DNA of 64,000 bases from Ahaetulla prasina (Eukaryota; Chordata; Lepidosauria; Squamata; Colubridae), in contig NC_080544.1 in assembly GCF_028640845.1 (NCBI RefSeq), positions 56,271,211-56,335,210 on the forward strand, given 5' to 3'. The position numbers were made by a program, and so were the translations under genes. Shown in pieces: positions 1 to 10,578 of the stretch. Numbering within the stretch: the stretch's first letter is position 1; every line of letters begins with the position of its first letter. The notes under the pieces were generated by a model. The model was not told the DNA's origin. It saw only the letters and a program-made list of their open reading frames with translations, and did no database searches.

Positions 1-122
1 GCATGTCTTTTCACTTTTCACTAAGTTTAAATGTGTGTCTCTCTTCTCCGACATCTAGCGCTCTTAAGCTGGTTGCCATGAAAAGGAAACTGGCGTGCAG
101 TAATAAGCTCTCTATGCAGAAG

Positions 123-665
123 CAGTGAGGGCTAGGAGGGAGCAACAATGAACGCAAGGAACTGCACATTAACCCAGCAGGAGTGGAAAAGGTTTTGTGG
201 GCAATGCATACGGCTCCACCCTCTCCCTTCCTAGCCAGGCAATAGAGCAAACCATGCACAGCTGGGCTTCTACTTGTAGGCACCAATAGCAGGTTGAGGC
301 AGAAGCATGGGGGAGGCAGGAAATCAAGAAGCCCTGTGGTGGTGATTGTTCAGCGTAGCCACAGGCAAGCTGAGAGATAGTGGGATGGAGTGCTGCGGAC
401 GCCCCTAGCTCTCCCCTTTGGTGGAATGGGGAGGCGCCACGATCCCTCCACCTGTGCATGCACACATGACCCCAGCCCTGCCCTGCGCATGTGCATGATC
501 CCTCAGGCCAAAACAGGTTAGAGGGTGTGGTTTGCATGCGCAGGGTGGATGGCTCAGGTGCGATGCATGGGAGCATTGCATTATGGGTGTGGGCATGCAC
601 GTATGTGACCTCCCCATGTTCCCCCCACTTTTGGCACACCATAACAAAAAGTTTAGCCATCACTG
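123..665. mobile_element. Possible hAT-type non-autonomous element in a GC-richer block
   Basis: This block is clearly richer in GC and CpG than the following 20 kb. Its right edge at 665 reads, on the minus strand, CAGTGATGGCTAAACTTTT, which resembles the inverted termini of hAT-type MITEs elsewhere in this window. A related CAGTGAGGGCTAGG lies at 123, so an element of about 540 bp is possible. I find no exact 8-bp target duplication: the flanks share only TCTATG, and out of register. Open reading frames on both strands show no protein family and are probably chance products of the base composition. Confidence 0.35.
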
Positions 666-1974
666 TTCTATGTTAAGTTGCATATTATTATATGGTAAAA
701 TGCCTAGCATGATAAAGAGTGGGAGGGGAAGCACTGCATAAACTAGAGAGACTGAAATTTCCTTTTCTATGCCTTTGAACCCACTCAAATGGCATTTATT
801 GATTCATTTATTTATACCCAATAGACTGTGGGAAGAGTATAAAATTAGGAAAAGGATCATAAATTTTGAATATGGTTTTAGCACCTTTGTAATCAAGTAC
901 ATGTTATTTTGAGAGCCAACACTAAACTCTGAAATAACACATTAATTAATTCCACACTCTGTTGTTCAGAATCCCAAGGGTTTAAAGAGCTTTAAGACAA
1001 TAGCATTTTCTCTAAATTCATAAATATAAATTATAAATTCATAAATGGAAAAGAAAGACTATACACTGAATAGATTTTAATAGGAACGGGCAATATGTAT
1101 CTTATTGCTAGCCTTTCTGGTACAGAAAGGCTCTACCTCTTCACAGTAAATTGGCAATTCAAGAGCCACCATTCACAAATCAGAACTATTTGACTTGACT
1201 GATCACTCATCCAATTATTGTGCTTTTTATATATTAATATGGAAATCTCCATTACTGAAGATCTGTCAATCTGAAATTATTATAGCAGGATTATATTATG
1301 TTTGAGATTAGATGTGGGGATGAACAGACACACATATTTGTTTTATTTCACAAGGTATGACTCTGCACATATTTGATAGAAAACTCATATTTATTAATGA
1401 TTAAGAATAGAATTTTTATTTACACAGAAAACAACCCATGCCCTGTTGGGTAATCATTTCAGAAAGATTTCCTTACCAGATTCAGCAATATGCTTCCAAT
1501 AATGACAGAATTAATGTTCAGCCTTCACTGGAAAAGCTGGGATACTTTCAGAGATGTATCTGCCTTGAAAATAGCCCATGCTGAACTGCCTAGCACACTA
1601 ATACATCAGCGCAGGAAGTGTTTTATGACATTTTGTATTATGTCATCAACTGTTTAACCCATGTTGAACTGTACAGCGATGTCAAATATCAGAGCAAGAA
1701 TTGTTTTATGACCTTTTGTATTATATGCTAAACTGATTCATGTTAATGTTTATCTCATAAAATATTTTATACAATTTGCCAAATTTCAACTCCATAGATA
1801 TTGTGGCATCCAGATTTGGTATGTGTTCTGTATATTAGCCTGTTTGAGATATCTTGGTTCAAAATGTTTTTCCTCACAGTGCAGTATTTCACCCAGTTAA
1901 GAATTACAAGAATCAGAGTTTTAGTAGGATATAGATAGATGTCTAATTATATCCACACATGAATGCATACATAC
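666..1974. other. AT-rich stretch, nothing recognised
   Basis: I see no long open frame, repeat family or structural RNA here. Short ORFs are chance. Confidence 0.5.
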
Positions 1975-2060
1975 ATATTTATTTATTTATTTGTTTGTTT
2001 GTTTGTTTTTCATATTTCTTAACCACCCACCCCAGATAGGGCCTACAGCTACAACTATGT
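1975..2060 (-). repeat. Possible antisense LINE/SINE 3' tail
   Basis: A (TTTA)n/(TTTG)n run is followed by a degenerate CCACCC...AGGGCC stretch. The layout resembles the antisense 3' end of L2-like elements (compare 15022-15180), but divergence is high and the call is weak. Confidence 0.3.
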
Positions 2061-2627
2061 ACAATTACACATACATACAGTATCTAGAGAGAAAGATGCA
2101 ACAATAATAGATTTTAAAATAAACGGCACAAAAAGAATAGTAGGTGAAAAATATATTTAGCAGTATTGTTGATACTCGGTAAGTAAGAGAAGTAAGCTGC
2201 ACATAAATGATTTAAAATGCTGCCTATAGCCTTCTGAAAAATTTGATTACAGTTCTGATGATAGATGGCATGGGGAAAAAATAAATAATGTACAGGAACT
2301 ATGTTGAGTAAATCAAGAAAGGCTTTCTCACTTGATACTGAACATTTCAACATGATTCAGATAGTGCTATGACCAGGATTTGGTTTGCTCTAAATATGTT
2401 TTTTTCTCCAAAATATGAAGTCATCAGTTCAATGATACCTTTTTGTACTGTATCACTAAAAAAAAACAGACGAACATGAGCAATCCTTGCTTTCTCATAC
2501 TTCTCTGAGATGCTACTTGAAAAAAGCATTCAGAACATCGAATGTCTTTGTTCCCAGATTGATTCTAAAGTTATATAGTGAAATTGTTGTGGTGGTGGTT
2601 GTTGTTGTTGCTGCTGTTGTTATTATT
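2061..2627. other. AT-rich stretch, nothing recognised
   Basis: No gene or repeat family could be supported. A short (GTT)-rich run lies near 2590-2625. Confidence 0.45.
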
Positions 2628-3110
2628 TATTTGTCAATGAGTACAAGGAAACTAGTAACAATATAAACATAGACATGGACACATGAAAAAATTGACACCA
2701 AAAAAAAAGGATATAAATAGGCAAAACATAGCCATTAACACATAGAATGATTATATATAATTGGGGACAGTAGGACAGAGATGGTAGGCACGCTGGTGCG
2801 CTTATGCACACCCCCTAAGGGACCTCTTAAGAAACATGAAAAGTCCATGGTAGACAGTTTAAGGTAAAAGGTATGGGGATTACAGAGACTAACAACAGGA
2901 TCAGGTAGAGTGTTCCAGACATTTACATCTCTATATCAAGTCATATTTCCTACAATCAAAATTAGAGTGTATTACATTGAGTTTGAATCTATTGATAGCC
3001 ATTGTGTTATTACGATTGAAATTAAAGTACTCATTTACAGGTAGAACATTTTGGTAAAATTGTGTGATTTAAAAGGAGACATCATGCACCATGACCATAA
3101 TTATTCCAAA
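2628..3110 (-). mobile_element. Family-B LINE 3' region, old antisense copy
   Basis: The block around 2790-2830 (GTAGGCACGCTGGTGCGC, then TTATGCACACCCC and ACCTCTTAAGAA) also occurs at about 24.2, 26.2 and 32.7 kb. In the last copy it joins a reverse-transcriptase reading frame on the minus strand, so this is the antisense 3' part of the same LINE family. This copy is the most diverged of the four. Confidence 0.65.
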
Positions 3111-3129
3111 AGCCCCCCCCCCTTTTTTT

Positions 3130-4140
3130 TTTTTTGCTACTGGAAGGAACATTTAATAAGTTTTTGGTGGTGCTTGTCCTAAAAGGGTTCGCCAGCTGTT
3201 TGCAACTGCAGCTTCTAGTTTCCTTGGCTGAATATCACAGTGGTTTCTTTAACAGTCTTTGGAGAGCTTGAGTATTGATCTTGAGGTCTCTTATCATACT
3301 CCAGGACACCACAGAGCAACTGGTGAGGTATAAGGGGTTCATAATTCTGATGACATGTTCCATCCATCTCATCTAGGCTCTGATAGTGAGAGACTCAATG
3401 GACATGATCCAAGATCTCCAGGTTGGAGACAAATGACAAGAGTGGAGCAGAGAGTATATATGTGAAATTTTTGCAATTGTTTGGTACATAGTCTAGGATA
3501 CTCATTCATATAGAAGGGAAGGAATAACCACAGTTCGGTAAACTTTTGATTTTGTGGAGGTACAGATGTTGTGTTGACTGAACACTCTTAGTATGCAGTC
3601 CCCCTAGTGCCTGGCTGGCCTTGCTGATCCTGGAGTCAATTTCTTTATCCAAAGACCATCACTCAAGATGGTATCTGCTATGTATTTGCAACTGTTTGCA
3701 TTTGTCAGCTGGGTGTCATCAACAGTGATTTTTTTTTAATTTCTATGGGCTTGATATCTGACATGGGCTGGTAAAATACTTCAGTTTTGTTCAAGCTAAT
3801 AGAAAGGCCAAGAGCATAGCAGCTTCTAAGAATTTATTCAGCCTCAACTGTAAGCAGCCAAGAATTGCTCTATCAGGTAGATGGGAAGCATAAAACTTTA
3901 ATAAATAAATCAACTGTAGATTACTGTGCCAGAAGGATGTAATCATCATCCAAGAGAGTTTATTGCATAATTATTAGGAGCCATTTCATCCATGCATTCA
4001 AGTGGCAATTGTCAAAGAGAGATCAATCCAATTAGTACCTCATGTACAGTCCGTTCTTCAGACCCTCGGTAACATGTGACAACATGTAAGTGAAAAACAG
4101 ATTGAATAGGACTGAGGCTAGCACACAATCCTATTTGACC
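3130..4140 (-). pseudogene. Antisense LINE polymerase remnant (RT to C-terminus)
   Basis: Read on the minus strand with frame changes, this region shows a recognisable non-LTR polymerase order. A degenerate YADD-type box (DDDYILLAQ) lies near 3940. A SLDKEIDSRISKASQAL segment follows near 3590-3650, then a segment resembling the usual YGCETWTLYRR block, a MRWMEHVIRIM segment near 3350, and a C-terminal KLEAA motif near 3210. Stops and frameshifts break it throughout. The family was not resolved with certainty; R4, RTE or Jockey-type are all possible. It abuts the family-B fragment through a poly-C/poly-T run at 3112-3135. Confidence 0.6.
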
Positions 4141-4424
4141 CATAAGAAATGGCAAGCTCAGTTGTTATATCACTGTTGTAAAGAACCTGTACTGTTGTGT
4201 GCTAGCTTCAATTCTATACATTGTGTAGTAGTTGAATCAGCTTTAAAATTTACTCAAGTAGTTTATACATACTTTAAAAAAATAATATGGGAAGAGTCAC
4301 CATGGATTAAGCATAAATAATGGCAAACCACCCTTTTCTACTTTATTAATATAATGACTAGTTTAGATAACTACAAGAATTGGGGGCATAGCATATCTTG
4401 GCTTCAGCAAAGACAGAATAGCAG

Positions 4425-4870
4425 AATAGTAGAGAGGGAAGAGACCATGGAGGTCTTCTAATCCAACCCCTTGCTGAAGCAGGAAACCCTATACCATTTT
4501 AGACAAATGGTTGTTCAAACCACCAATATTGGAGCAACCATAACTTATGGAGGCAAGTCATTCCCCTGATTAATTGTTCTAATCACCAGGACATTTCTCC
4601 TTAGTTCTAGGTTGGTTTTCTCTTCAGTTAATTTCCATCCATTGCTTCTTTTCCAACCTTCAAGTGCTTTAGAGCAGGGGTCTCCAACCTCGGTCCCTTT
4701 AAGATTCGTGTACTTCAACTCCCAGAGTTCCTCAGCCAGCTTTGATGGCTGAAGGACTCTGGGAGTTGAAGTCCACAAAGGGACCAAAGTTGGAGACCCC
4801 TGCTTTAGAGAATAGATTGACACCCCTCTTTGTGACAACCCCTTAGATATTGGAACTAACTGCATTGAAA
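4425..4870 (-). mobile_element. CR1 LINE 3' end, antisense, split by a MITE
   Basis: GAGGTCTTCTAATCCAACCC followed by GCAGGAAACCCTATACCATT is the reverse complement of the well-known CR1 3' region (compare the antisense copy at 11480 and the sense copy at 24640). The homology resumes after the 128-bp MITE at 4675-4802, so the MITE is the later arrival. Only the 3' end of the LINE is present, as is usual for 5'-truncated copies. Confidence 0.8.
4675..4802. mobile_element. Palindromic hAT-type MITE, 128 bp
   Basis: It starts CAGGGGTCTCCAACC and ends GGTTGGAGACCCCTG-like (observed AGTTGGAGACCCCTG). The two halves are near-perfect inverted repeats of each other, giving a fold-back. It is flanked by perfect 8-bp direct repeats CTTTAGAG at 4667-4674 and 4803-4810, the hAT target-duplication length. 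No coding capacity. It lies inside the CR1 fragment. Half-length relatives are at 15572 and 56392. Confidence 0.9.
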
Positions 4871-6557
4871 TAAGTTTAAATCAATCTGATTATCATAATG
4901 TTTGAAAACCACAGTACATCACAGAGTTTTCCACAAGAATTAAATATTCCCGCCCCCACCCACCCACAAACAATAAGAAGTATCTAAGATGTGGATAGTC
5001 TAATGTCTGAAGATGTGATAGTCACATCTAGGTGACTATCAGGTATGCAGATAAAAACCCTTTTGTTATCACTGAATTCCTGCTTCTGTTGAGTGTTTAA
5101 AATAGATAGATGGACAGGCCAATAGATCTGTACATATTCATATTATGCTTTATAGAACCTCGTGGTGAAACATTTTCACGTCAATCTAGATTGAATATGT
5201 TGCAAAGTGGCCCAGTGCAGACAAGAATTTCTTAAACTGGCTTAGAATCAAACTGACCTGAAAATAAGGACATCAGCTTAAACAGAAGTACAAAAATTCC
5301 CTAGAGATAATAGAAGTAGCTAGTAAAGAAACTCTGCACTTTTATCTTATTTTGCTTGTATAGGAACACTCAGTTTCATTATTCTGACTAGTGTGGTTCC
5401 CATTGATGCCATACTGTTGTGCTGATATTTTAGGGCTGTCACCACTTCCAATTCTTGGTTCTCCTTCACCATGCTAAAGTAGAAGTAGATTTTGTAACAA
5501 AAGTAACAAATTTTATTTTCTAAGCTAAAATAGAAGTAGATTTTGTAACAAAAGTAACTTTGATATTTTCATGTCTCAGCCTTCAGAGTTCTTCTTGAAA
5601 GTGTAATTTTTATACCATTTTTATTTCTATCTATCTGCATTCTTTCTGTTGGCAAAATCATTTTGCCATTAATATATACTGTACTACAAATGCTGATGTT
5701 AATTTCAGCCACTTCCATCCATGTACTTTTTGATTCTTTATGGGCCCTATATTATATCACTTCCAAAAGAAAACACATTTAGATTCACAGAATGATTACA
5801 TATGCTTTCAGGGACTTGGTATCTGCCTGAAACCAAAAGTAATTATTTTCAATGCATGATTGTCAGAGAGTTCCGTTACCATAGTTATTGAAAAGAAAAG
5901 AATATGGTTACAAGAATTCTGGCAGCAAATGTTTTCCCATTTAAGCCAATTTATCCCCAAGTACATTGGGGGGAACATTTTCTTCCTATGAAGTAATGAA
6001 GATAGTTTGTTTGGGTGTGTTTAATTGACATCAAAGAAGTTTGCAGGATTTGATTTACATAATCCTCTTCAGTATCTTTATCAGCTTGGAATTTCACTGT
6101 CAACTCATAAAAATGGTTAGGTATCTCCATCACTAAACTCGATTATAAAACTTTGCTCTTTTAGGTGCATGTCTCTGTGTATGTCCCAAGAATATTACAA
6201 ATTGGATTTTTAAAGATAGATAGAAATAGTTCATCTCAATGGGGGATAAGCATTTCATTCTAGGAAAGTTTTTTATTTTAAATCTTGCGATTATCTCCCA
6301 TCTCTCCTTTTCAATTATAATGAAAACACAATAGGTAAATAATACTCTGGGGAATTTATGATCCTGAACTAATTACAGTGCTGCATCAAATATAGTCTAG
6401 AAGCAAGATATAACCATTTGTCTGCCGTTTAGTTATCCAAATAGCTTTATCCTTCTCTTATGTAGCTATTTTCTAGAAAGCTAGCTTGGCACTGTGTATT
6501 GTGTAATTATCACTTAATATTTTTACCTTGTAGCCAATATCATTAAAAGACAAGAGC
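4871..6557. other. AT-rich stretch, one short local duplication
   Basis: Nothing coding was recognised. A 35-bp direct repeat with one mismatch lies at 5473-5507 and 5524-5558, a period of 51 bp. Confidence 0.5.
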
Positions 6558-6562
6558 ATATG

Positions 6563-6821
6563 TATTAAGTCTGGTGTCAGGTAACCAGGAAGAGTCCAGT
6601 CAGGAACTGCTTTTACAACTTTATTAACCAATGTGGTAACAACGAGAGAACTCTGACTAAAACTAGAAACCCTTGACAGCTCTTATATATCGGCTCCAGA
6701 GGGGGCTGCACCAATGTCAGGGCTCCAAATCTCCCGCTTTCCTTGTGGTGCGTCTCACCCAATCAGCAGACGCCTGGCTGTTGCCAGGCTAGAGATGCGT
6801 CGTAACTCCGAGGACTTTACA
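6563..6821 (-). repeat. 3' LTR of the gypsy element
   Basis: This is the partner of the LTR at 10314-10573, with the same termini, a TATATAA box at 6683-6689 and AATAAA at 6620-6625. A purine tract, the PPT, immediately precedes it in the minus-strand sense. Confidence 0.92.
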
Positions 6822-6835
6822 CCCTTCCCCTCCCG
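6822..6835 (-). promoter_or_regulatory. Polypurine tract
   Basis: The minus strand reads GGGAGGGGAAGGG directly against the TG end of the 3' LTR, the expected plus-strand primer position. Confidence 0.85.
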
Positions 6836-6951
6836 GACCGCGCATGCGTAATTGGCCAAGTACGCAGGCCGACATCGGCTCTGCCCAGATCTTCTTAGTT
6901 CAGGGGCGGCAGCCTCCGGAGGAGGAGTGGCTGAGGCTGCTGATGCTTCTG

Positions 6952-7263
6952 CTAGGAATGACAACTCCACCCCCAAAGGAGGCCTGGCCAACGCGGGAAC
7001 TTCGGAAACTTCAGGTACGTGTCTCGAAAGATCGATCCACGTTTTAAGGGTTGGAGTCCCTCCCTGGCCTGCAGGTCTGGAAGGCCAGGTTCCCAGAATG
7101 GGCCAGCATGGTCGTGCGTTCCTTCCAGGACTGGTGGCCTGGAAGGTGGAACCGGAGCGGCCTGCTCCAAGGTTCCCGGGTAGTCCTGATCATAGGTGAG
7201 GCCCTCCGTGCCAGCTGTCCACCGTCTGAGTTGATTTATATGGCAGCGTGGACACCCTGCCAC
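6952..7263 (-). pseudogene. Gypsy integrase remnant, core deleted
   Basis: The frame opens with GCPRCHINQ, the CxxC half of the integrase HHCC zinc domain. What follows shows none of the D,D-35-E blocks, and only about 450 bp separate it from the PPT, far less than an integrase core needs. I infer an internal deletion. The rest may be the 3' untranslated leader to the PPT. Confidence 0.7.
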
Positions 7264-7293
7264 ACATCGCTCAATATCCTGGTCTACCTTTGG

Positions 7294-8685
7294 CTACCAC
7301 ACATAACTACAGGCCAAAGTCTTCATTCTAACAATGCCCGGGTGGGCCTCGTGGAGTGTCATAAGAACGCTCCCCCTTAGATCTTGCGGGACTACTATCC
7401 TATTTCCCCACAGGAGACAGCCTTTTAACGCTGGCAGCTCATGTTGTCTGCACCGGTACGGAAGAAATTCTTCTGGAACTGGGTCCCTTGGCCATCCCCT
7501 GCGCACCCAGTCCAGGACCTGGGACAAGGTCCGGTCTGAGGCAGAGTGGTGCACAATATCCGAAGAGGATATTGGGAATGGCCACTCATCAATGAGAAGA
7601 ACTGCCTCTGCAGGTGCTGGGTCTACAACAGGGGTAGGTAGAGGGCACCGGCTCAGGGCATCAGCATGCCCAATCGCTTTTCCTGGCTGATAGAGTAGTT
7701 TGTAATTATAGGCAGCCAGAAACTCCACCCAGCGTGACATTCTGGGGGAGAGGATTTGAGGAGACTGTTTTTCCCCGGCCAGCAGGCCAAGGAGCGGCTT
7801 ATGGTCCGTAATTAGAGAGAAAAAATGGCCATAAATATAGTGGTGGAATCTCTTGATTCCTGCCACAACCGCAAGAGCCTCTTTGTCCAATTGACTATAA
7901 TTCCGCTCGGGCGCCGAGAGCGTCCTAAAATAATAGGCAATTGGCGCCTCAACCCCACCAGACAGAACATGGCTCAGAACCACCCCAATGCCAAAAGGGG
8001 AGGCATCACACGTCAGGATGACTGGCAGGCGCGGATCATACTGGACCAGGACTGCCTGGGAGGTGAGGAGGCTCTTGACAGCCTTGAAGGAGGCAGCTGC
8101 CTCCTTCCCCCAACACCATGGTGCGCTAGCTGACAGCAACCTGTGCAGGGGCTCTGCAAGGGAGGCTTTATGCGGTAAAAAAACGGCATAAAAGTTCAGG
8201 AGCCCCAAGAAGGCCTGGAGCTCCGTTTTATTCGTGGGGACAGGGGCCCCATGAATAGCCTCAATCTTAGAAGGGGTAGGGTGAATCCCCTGAGAGTCCA
8301 AAAGGAATCCCAGGAACTCCACCTGCGAGACTCCTATCTGACACTTCTGCCTCTTAAGCCTCAACCCAGCAGTCCGAAACCGGGACAAAATGGCCCTCAA
8401 TTTTGCGGCCAGGTCCTCAGGACCGGCAGCGGAAATGAGGACACCGTCAAAATAAGGGACGACGCCCTCTAACCCTTGGAGCAACCTCTCCATCAAACAC
8501 TGGAACAACCCGGGGGCTACACTGACACCAAACTGGAGTCGGTTACACTTAAACGCCCTCCGGTGCATAACGATGGTCTGTGCCAGTGCCGTGGCATCAT
8601 CCATCGGCAACTGCTGGTAGGCCTGTGCCAAGTCAAGCTTGGCGAAGATCAAGCCCTGTCCCAGGGAGTGGAGCAGATGCTGCAC
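7294..8685 (-). pseudogene. Gypsy RT palm, RNase H, integrase zinc domain
   Basis: This 463-residue frame contains the RT block FAKLDLAQAYQQLPM with its first catalytic Asp. The catalytic box reads YFDG where YxDD is expected, so the third Asp is replaced by Gly. The thumb region with VEFLGFLLDSQG follows. RNase H starts at LTCDASPFGIG and includes LDKEALAVV and TDHKPL. The frame ends in the integrase zinc-binding domain (HPGIVRMK) at a TAG replacing a Trp codon. Confidence 0.92.
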
Positions 8686-9164
8686 AACCGGACAGGGTAT
8701 GGGTTTGTCTGCAGTGCCTTGTTAATCATGCCCTTGTAATCTGCACATATCCTAATTGAGCCGTCCTGTTTAAGGGAGAGAACAATAGGGGTCTCCCATG
8801 GAGAATAATCCACTGGCTCAATGACCCCCTGAGAGAGAAGTTTATCTAACTCCAAGTCGACCTTATGCCTCAATGCGAGGGGCACCCTTCTAGATTTCAA
8901 GCGGATAGGCGTGATGCTGGGATCCAGGTTAAATGAAACCGGGGAGCCCGTATATTTCCCCAGCTGACTACTGAACACATCGGTGAATTCCCGGGTGATG
9001 CCTTCCCAAGAACAGGGGGTAGTAGAGTGGACCCCTAGGACATTTAGTTTGAGGGCATCAAACCAGTCCAACCCCAAAAGTGTGGGCAGGCGCCCTCCCA
9101 CTACAATGAGAGGCAGATACCCTGAGAAATTCCCATGGCGAATATGGAACTCGTAGCACACCAA
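8649..9164 (-). pseudogene. Gypsy protease end and RT N-terminal part
   Basis: The N-terminal part continues the protease with YLPLIVVGG and LLGLDW. The RT fingers follow: VPLALRHKVDLELDKLLSQG, then PWETPIVL and IRICADYKG. These are standard Ty3/gypsy RT blocks. A frameshift near 8690 moves the remaining RT into the next frame. Confidence 0.88.
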
Positions 9165-9247
9165 AACCAGAATAGCCCCCCCCCTTGATAATCAGTTAGG
9201 GTGATGGAGCAAGGCCACAACCGGGACCTCGAGAAGTTCAGCAAAAG

Positions 9248-9757
9248 TCATTTGACGGTGGACCAGGAAATTAATGACTTGGAGGAACCAGTGTCCACTT
9301 CCATCCTGCAAGGAGAGCCTTCAAGATTTACTGTGAGGTAAATCTTATTACCATGAGGGGCTGCCGATGCATGGCCAATGGTAAAACAGTCTTCCCGGCG
9401 GGAGGTCTTCCAAGATGTTTTCTTACGGGTGGCCGGTTCCGCTGGCAGGTCAGAAACCAGCAATGAGGCACGGCAGACGCGGGCAAGATGGCCCTTCTTC
9501 CCACACCGGCGGCATTTGGCAGCCTTGAAACAGCAATCAGATCTGCCGTGGCTCCCCCCGCATCCCAAGCAAACAGCGGGGGACGGTTTAGCTAGAGGCC
9601 ACCCTTTCTTGGAACTGGCCTTGAGGCGGCAGACACCACCGTCATCATCAGAGGAATCCGACGGGTCCGAAGTGACATGATGGACGGCGGGGACTTTCTC
9701 TGAGGGAGCGGGGGGAGGTTGAAATTTATGGATCTCTGCTGCAGACTTCTCAGCCAT
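9248..9757 (-). pseudogene. Gypsy nucleocapsid zinc knuckle and start of protease
   Basis: This is in the same frame as the Gag segment upstream. It holds CxxC knuckles (CLGCGG, then CRRCGKKGHLARVC, a CCHC zinc knuckle that binds RNA in this family). It then has an aspartic protease active-site motif VDTGSS near its C-terminus. A stop after SWSTVK truncates the protease; the homologous reading continues beyond it. An 11-base C run at 9174-9184 then shifts the frame before the next segment. Confidence 0.85.
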
Positions 9758-9766
9758 CTCAGCTGC

Positions 9767-10252
9767 TCAGGCTTCATCAAATGCTGCGGCCAAAGTCACA
9801 TCTGTGCGCACCAGCACTCGCCTTTGCAACCGCAGGTCGGCAATACCGCTCACCAGCTGGTCCAGGAGGACCTCATCTAGATCGTGGAACTCACAATCTA
9901 AGGCGGACGTGCGCAAAGAAGCCATATAGGCGTTAATCGATTTGCCCGGCAGCTGAAACCTCCACCGAAATGCGTGCCTTCGGGCAATACAGGAAGGAGT
10001 GGGGGAGTAGTGGCTCCGCAGCTTGCCCAGCAGAGTGTCCCAGGGCACCTCAAAAACAGGAAGGGGAGCGGGCAAAGCTCTGGCCATCCCGAACATGTCT
10101 CTTCCACAAAGGCTGAGGAAGTAGCCACACTTCCTTTCAGCCGACAGCTCAGCATAATCATTTGCCCGCAGGAAACATTCGAAACGGTCGAGGAATGCTT
10201 GCCAAGTTTCAGCGTGAGGCTCGAAAGGAGCAAAGAACGGTTGAGTCACCAT
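9767..10252 (-). pseudogene. Gypsy Gag, capsid part
   Basis: A 161-residue open frame starts 43 bp after the PBS. It resembles vertebrate gypsy Gag: an aromatic-rich start, then a capsid-like helical region with SERKCGYFLSLCG-like and LLGKLRSHYSP-like blocks. It ends at a TGA (9767-9769). The nucleocapsid frame continues in the same register directly beyond, so this is an in-frame nonsense mutation and not the natural end of Gag. Confidence 0.8.
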
Positions 10253-10294
10253 CCAAGAATCAATTCAATCGCAGGCGATTGCTTTGCAGGTCCG

Positions 10295-10312
10295 ACTTGA
10301 CCCTCGTCGCCA
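10295..10312 (-). promoter_or_regulatory. Primer binding site
   Basis: The minus strand reads TGGCGACGAGGGTCAAG, one base after the LTR. TGG pairs with the CCA end of a tRNA primer. I did not identify the tRNA. Confidence 0.7.
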
Positions 10313-10313
10313 G

Positions 10314-10573
10314 TATTAAGTCTGGTGTCAGGTAACCAGGAAGAGTCCAGTCAGGAACTGCTTTTACAACTTTATTAACCAATGTTGTAACAACGAGAGA
10401 ACTCTGACTAAAACTAGAAACCCTTGACAGCTCTTATATATCGGCTGCCAGAGGGGGCTGCACCAATGACAGGGCTCCAAATCTCCCGCTTTCCTTGTGG
10501 CGCGTCTCACCCAATCAGCAGACACCTGGCTGTTGCCAGGCTAAAGACGCGTCGTAACTCCGAGGACTTTACA
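10314..10573 (-). repeat. 5' LTR of the gypsy element
   Basis: This is the promoter-side LTR for minus-strand transcription. On the minus strand it begins TGTAAAGTCC and ends CTTAATA. It contains a TATATAA box (10434-10440) and an AATAAA signal (10371-10376) in the correct U3-R order. It is about 97% identical to the LTR at 6563-6821. Confidence 0.92.
10434..10440 (-). promoter_or_regulatory. TATA box of the 5' LTR
   Basis: TATATAA on the minus strand lies about 135 bp into the LTR and 60 bp upstream of the AATAAA. This is a typical U3 promoter position. Confidence 0.6.
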
Positions 10574-10578
10574 ATATG

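Larger units (their letters stand above)
6563..10573 (-). mobile_element. Ty3/gypsy LTR retrotransposon, full structure, dead coding region
   Basis: Two LTRs of about 260 bp flank a gag-pol region read on the minus strand. A 5-bp target duplication ATATG lies at 6558-6562 and 10574-10578. The order from the 5' LTR at 10573 leftwards is PBS, Gag, zinc knuckle, protease, RT, RNase H and the integrase N-terminal zinc domain, the gypsy order. The element is about 4 kb, shorter than usual gypsy elements, because the integrase core is missing. By eye the LTRs differ at six positions plus one indel, so insertion was geologically recent. It carries several stops and frameshifts and cannot encode its own machinery. 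Confidence 0.93.

Noticed and set aside
169..663. 164-residue minus-strand ORF in the GC-rich block
   Set aside because: No family motif; it overlaps other open frames on both strands and a hAT-like terminus, so it is a composition effect.
6844..8739. Plus-strand ORFs of 67-118 residues across the gypsy element
   Set aside because: Antisense shadows of the pol region.
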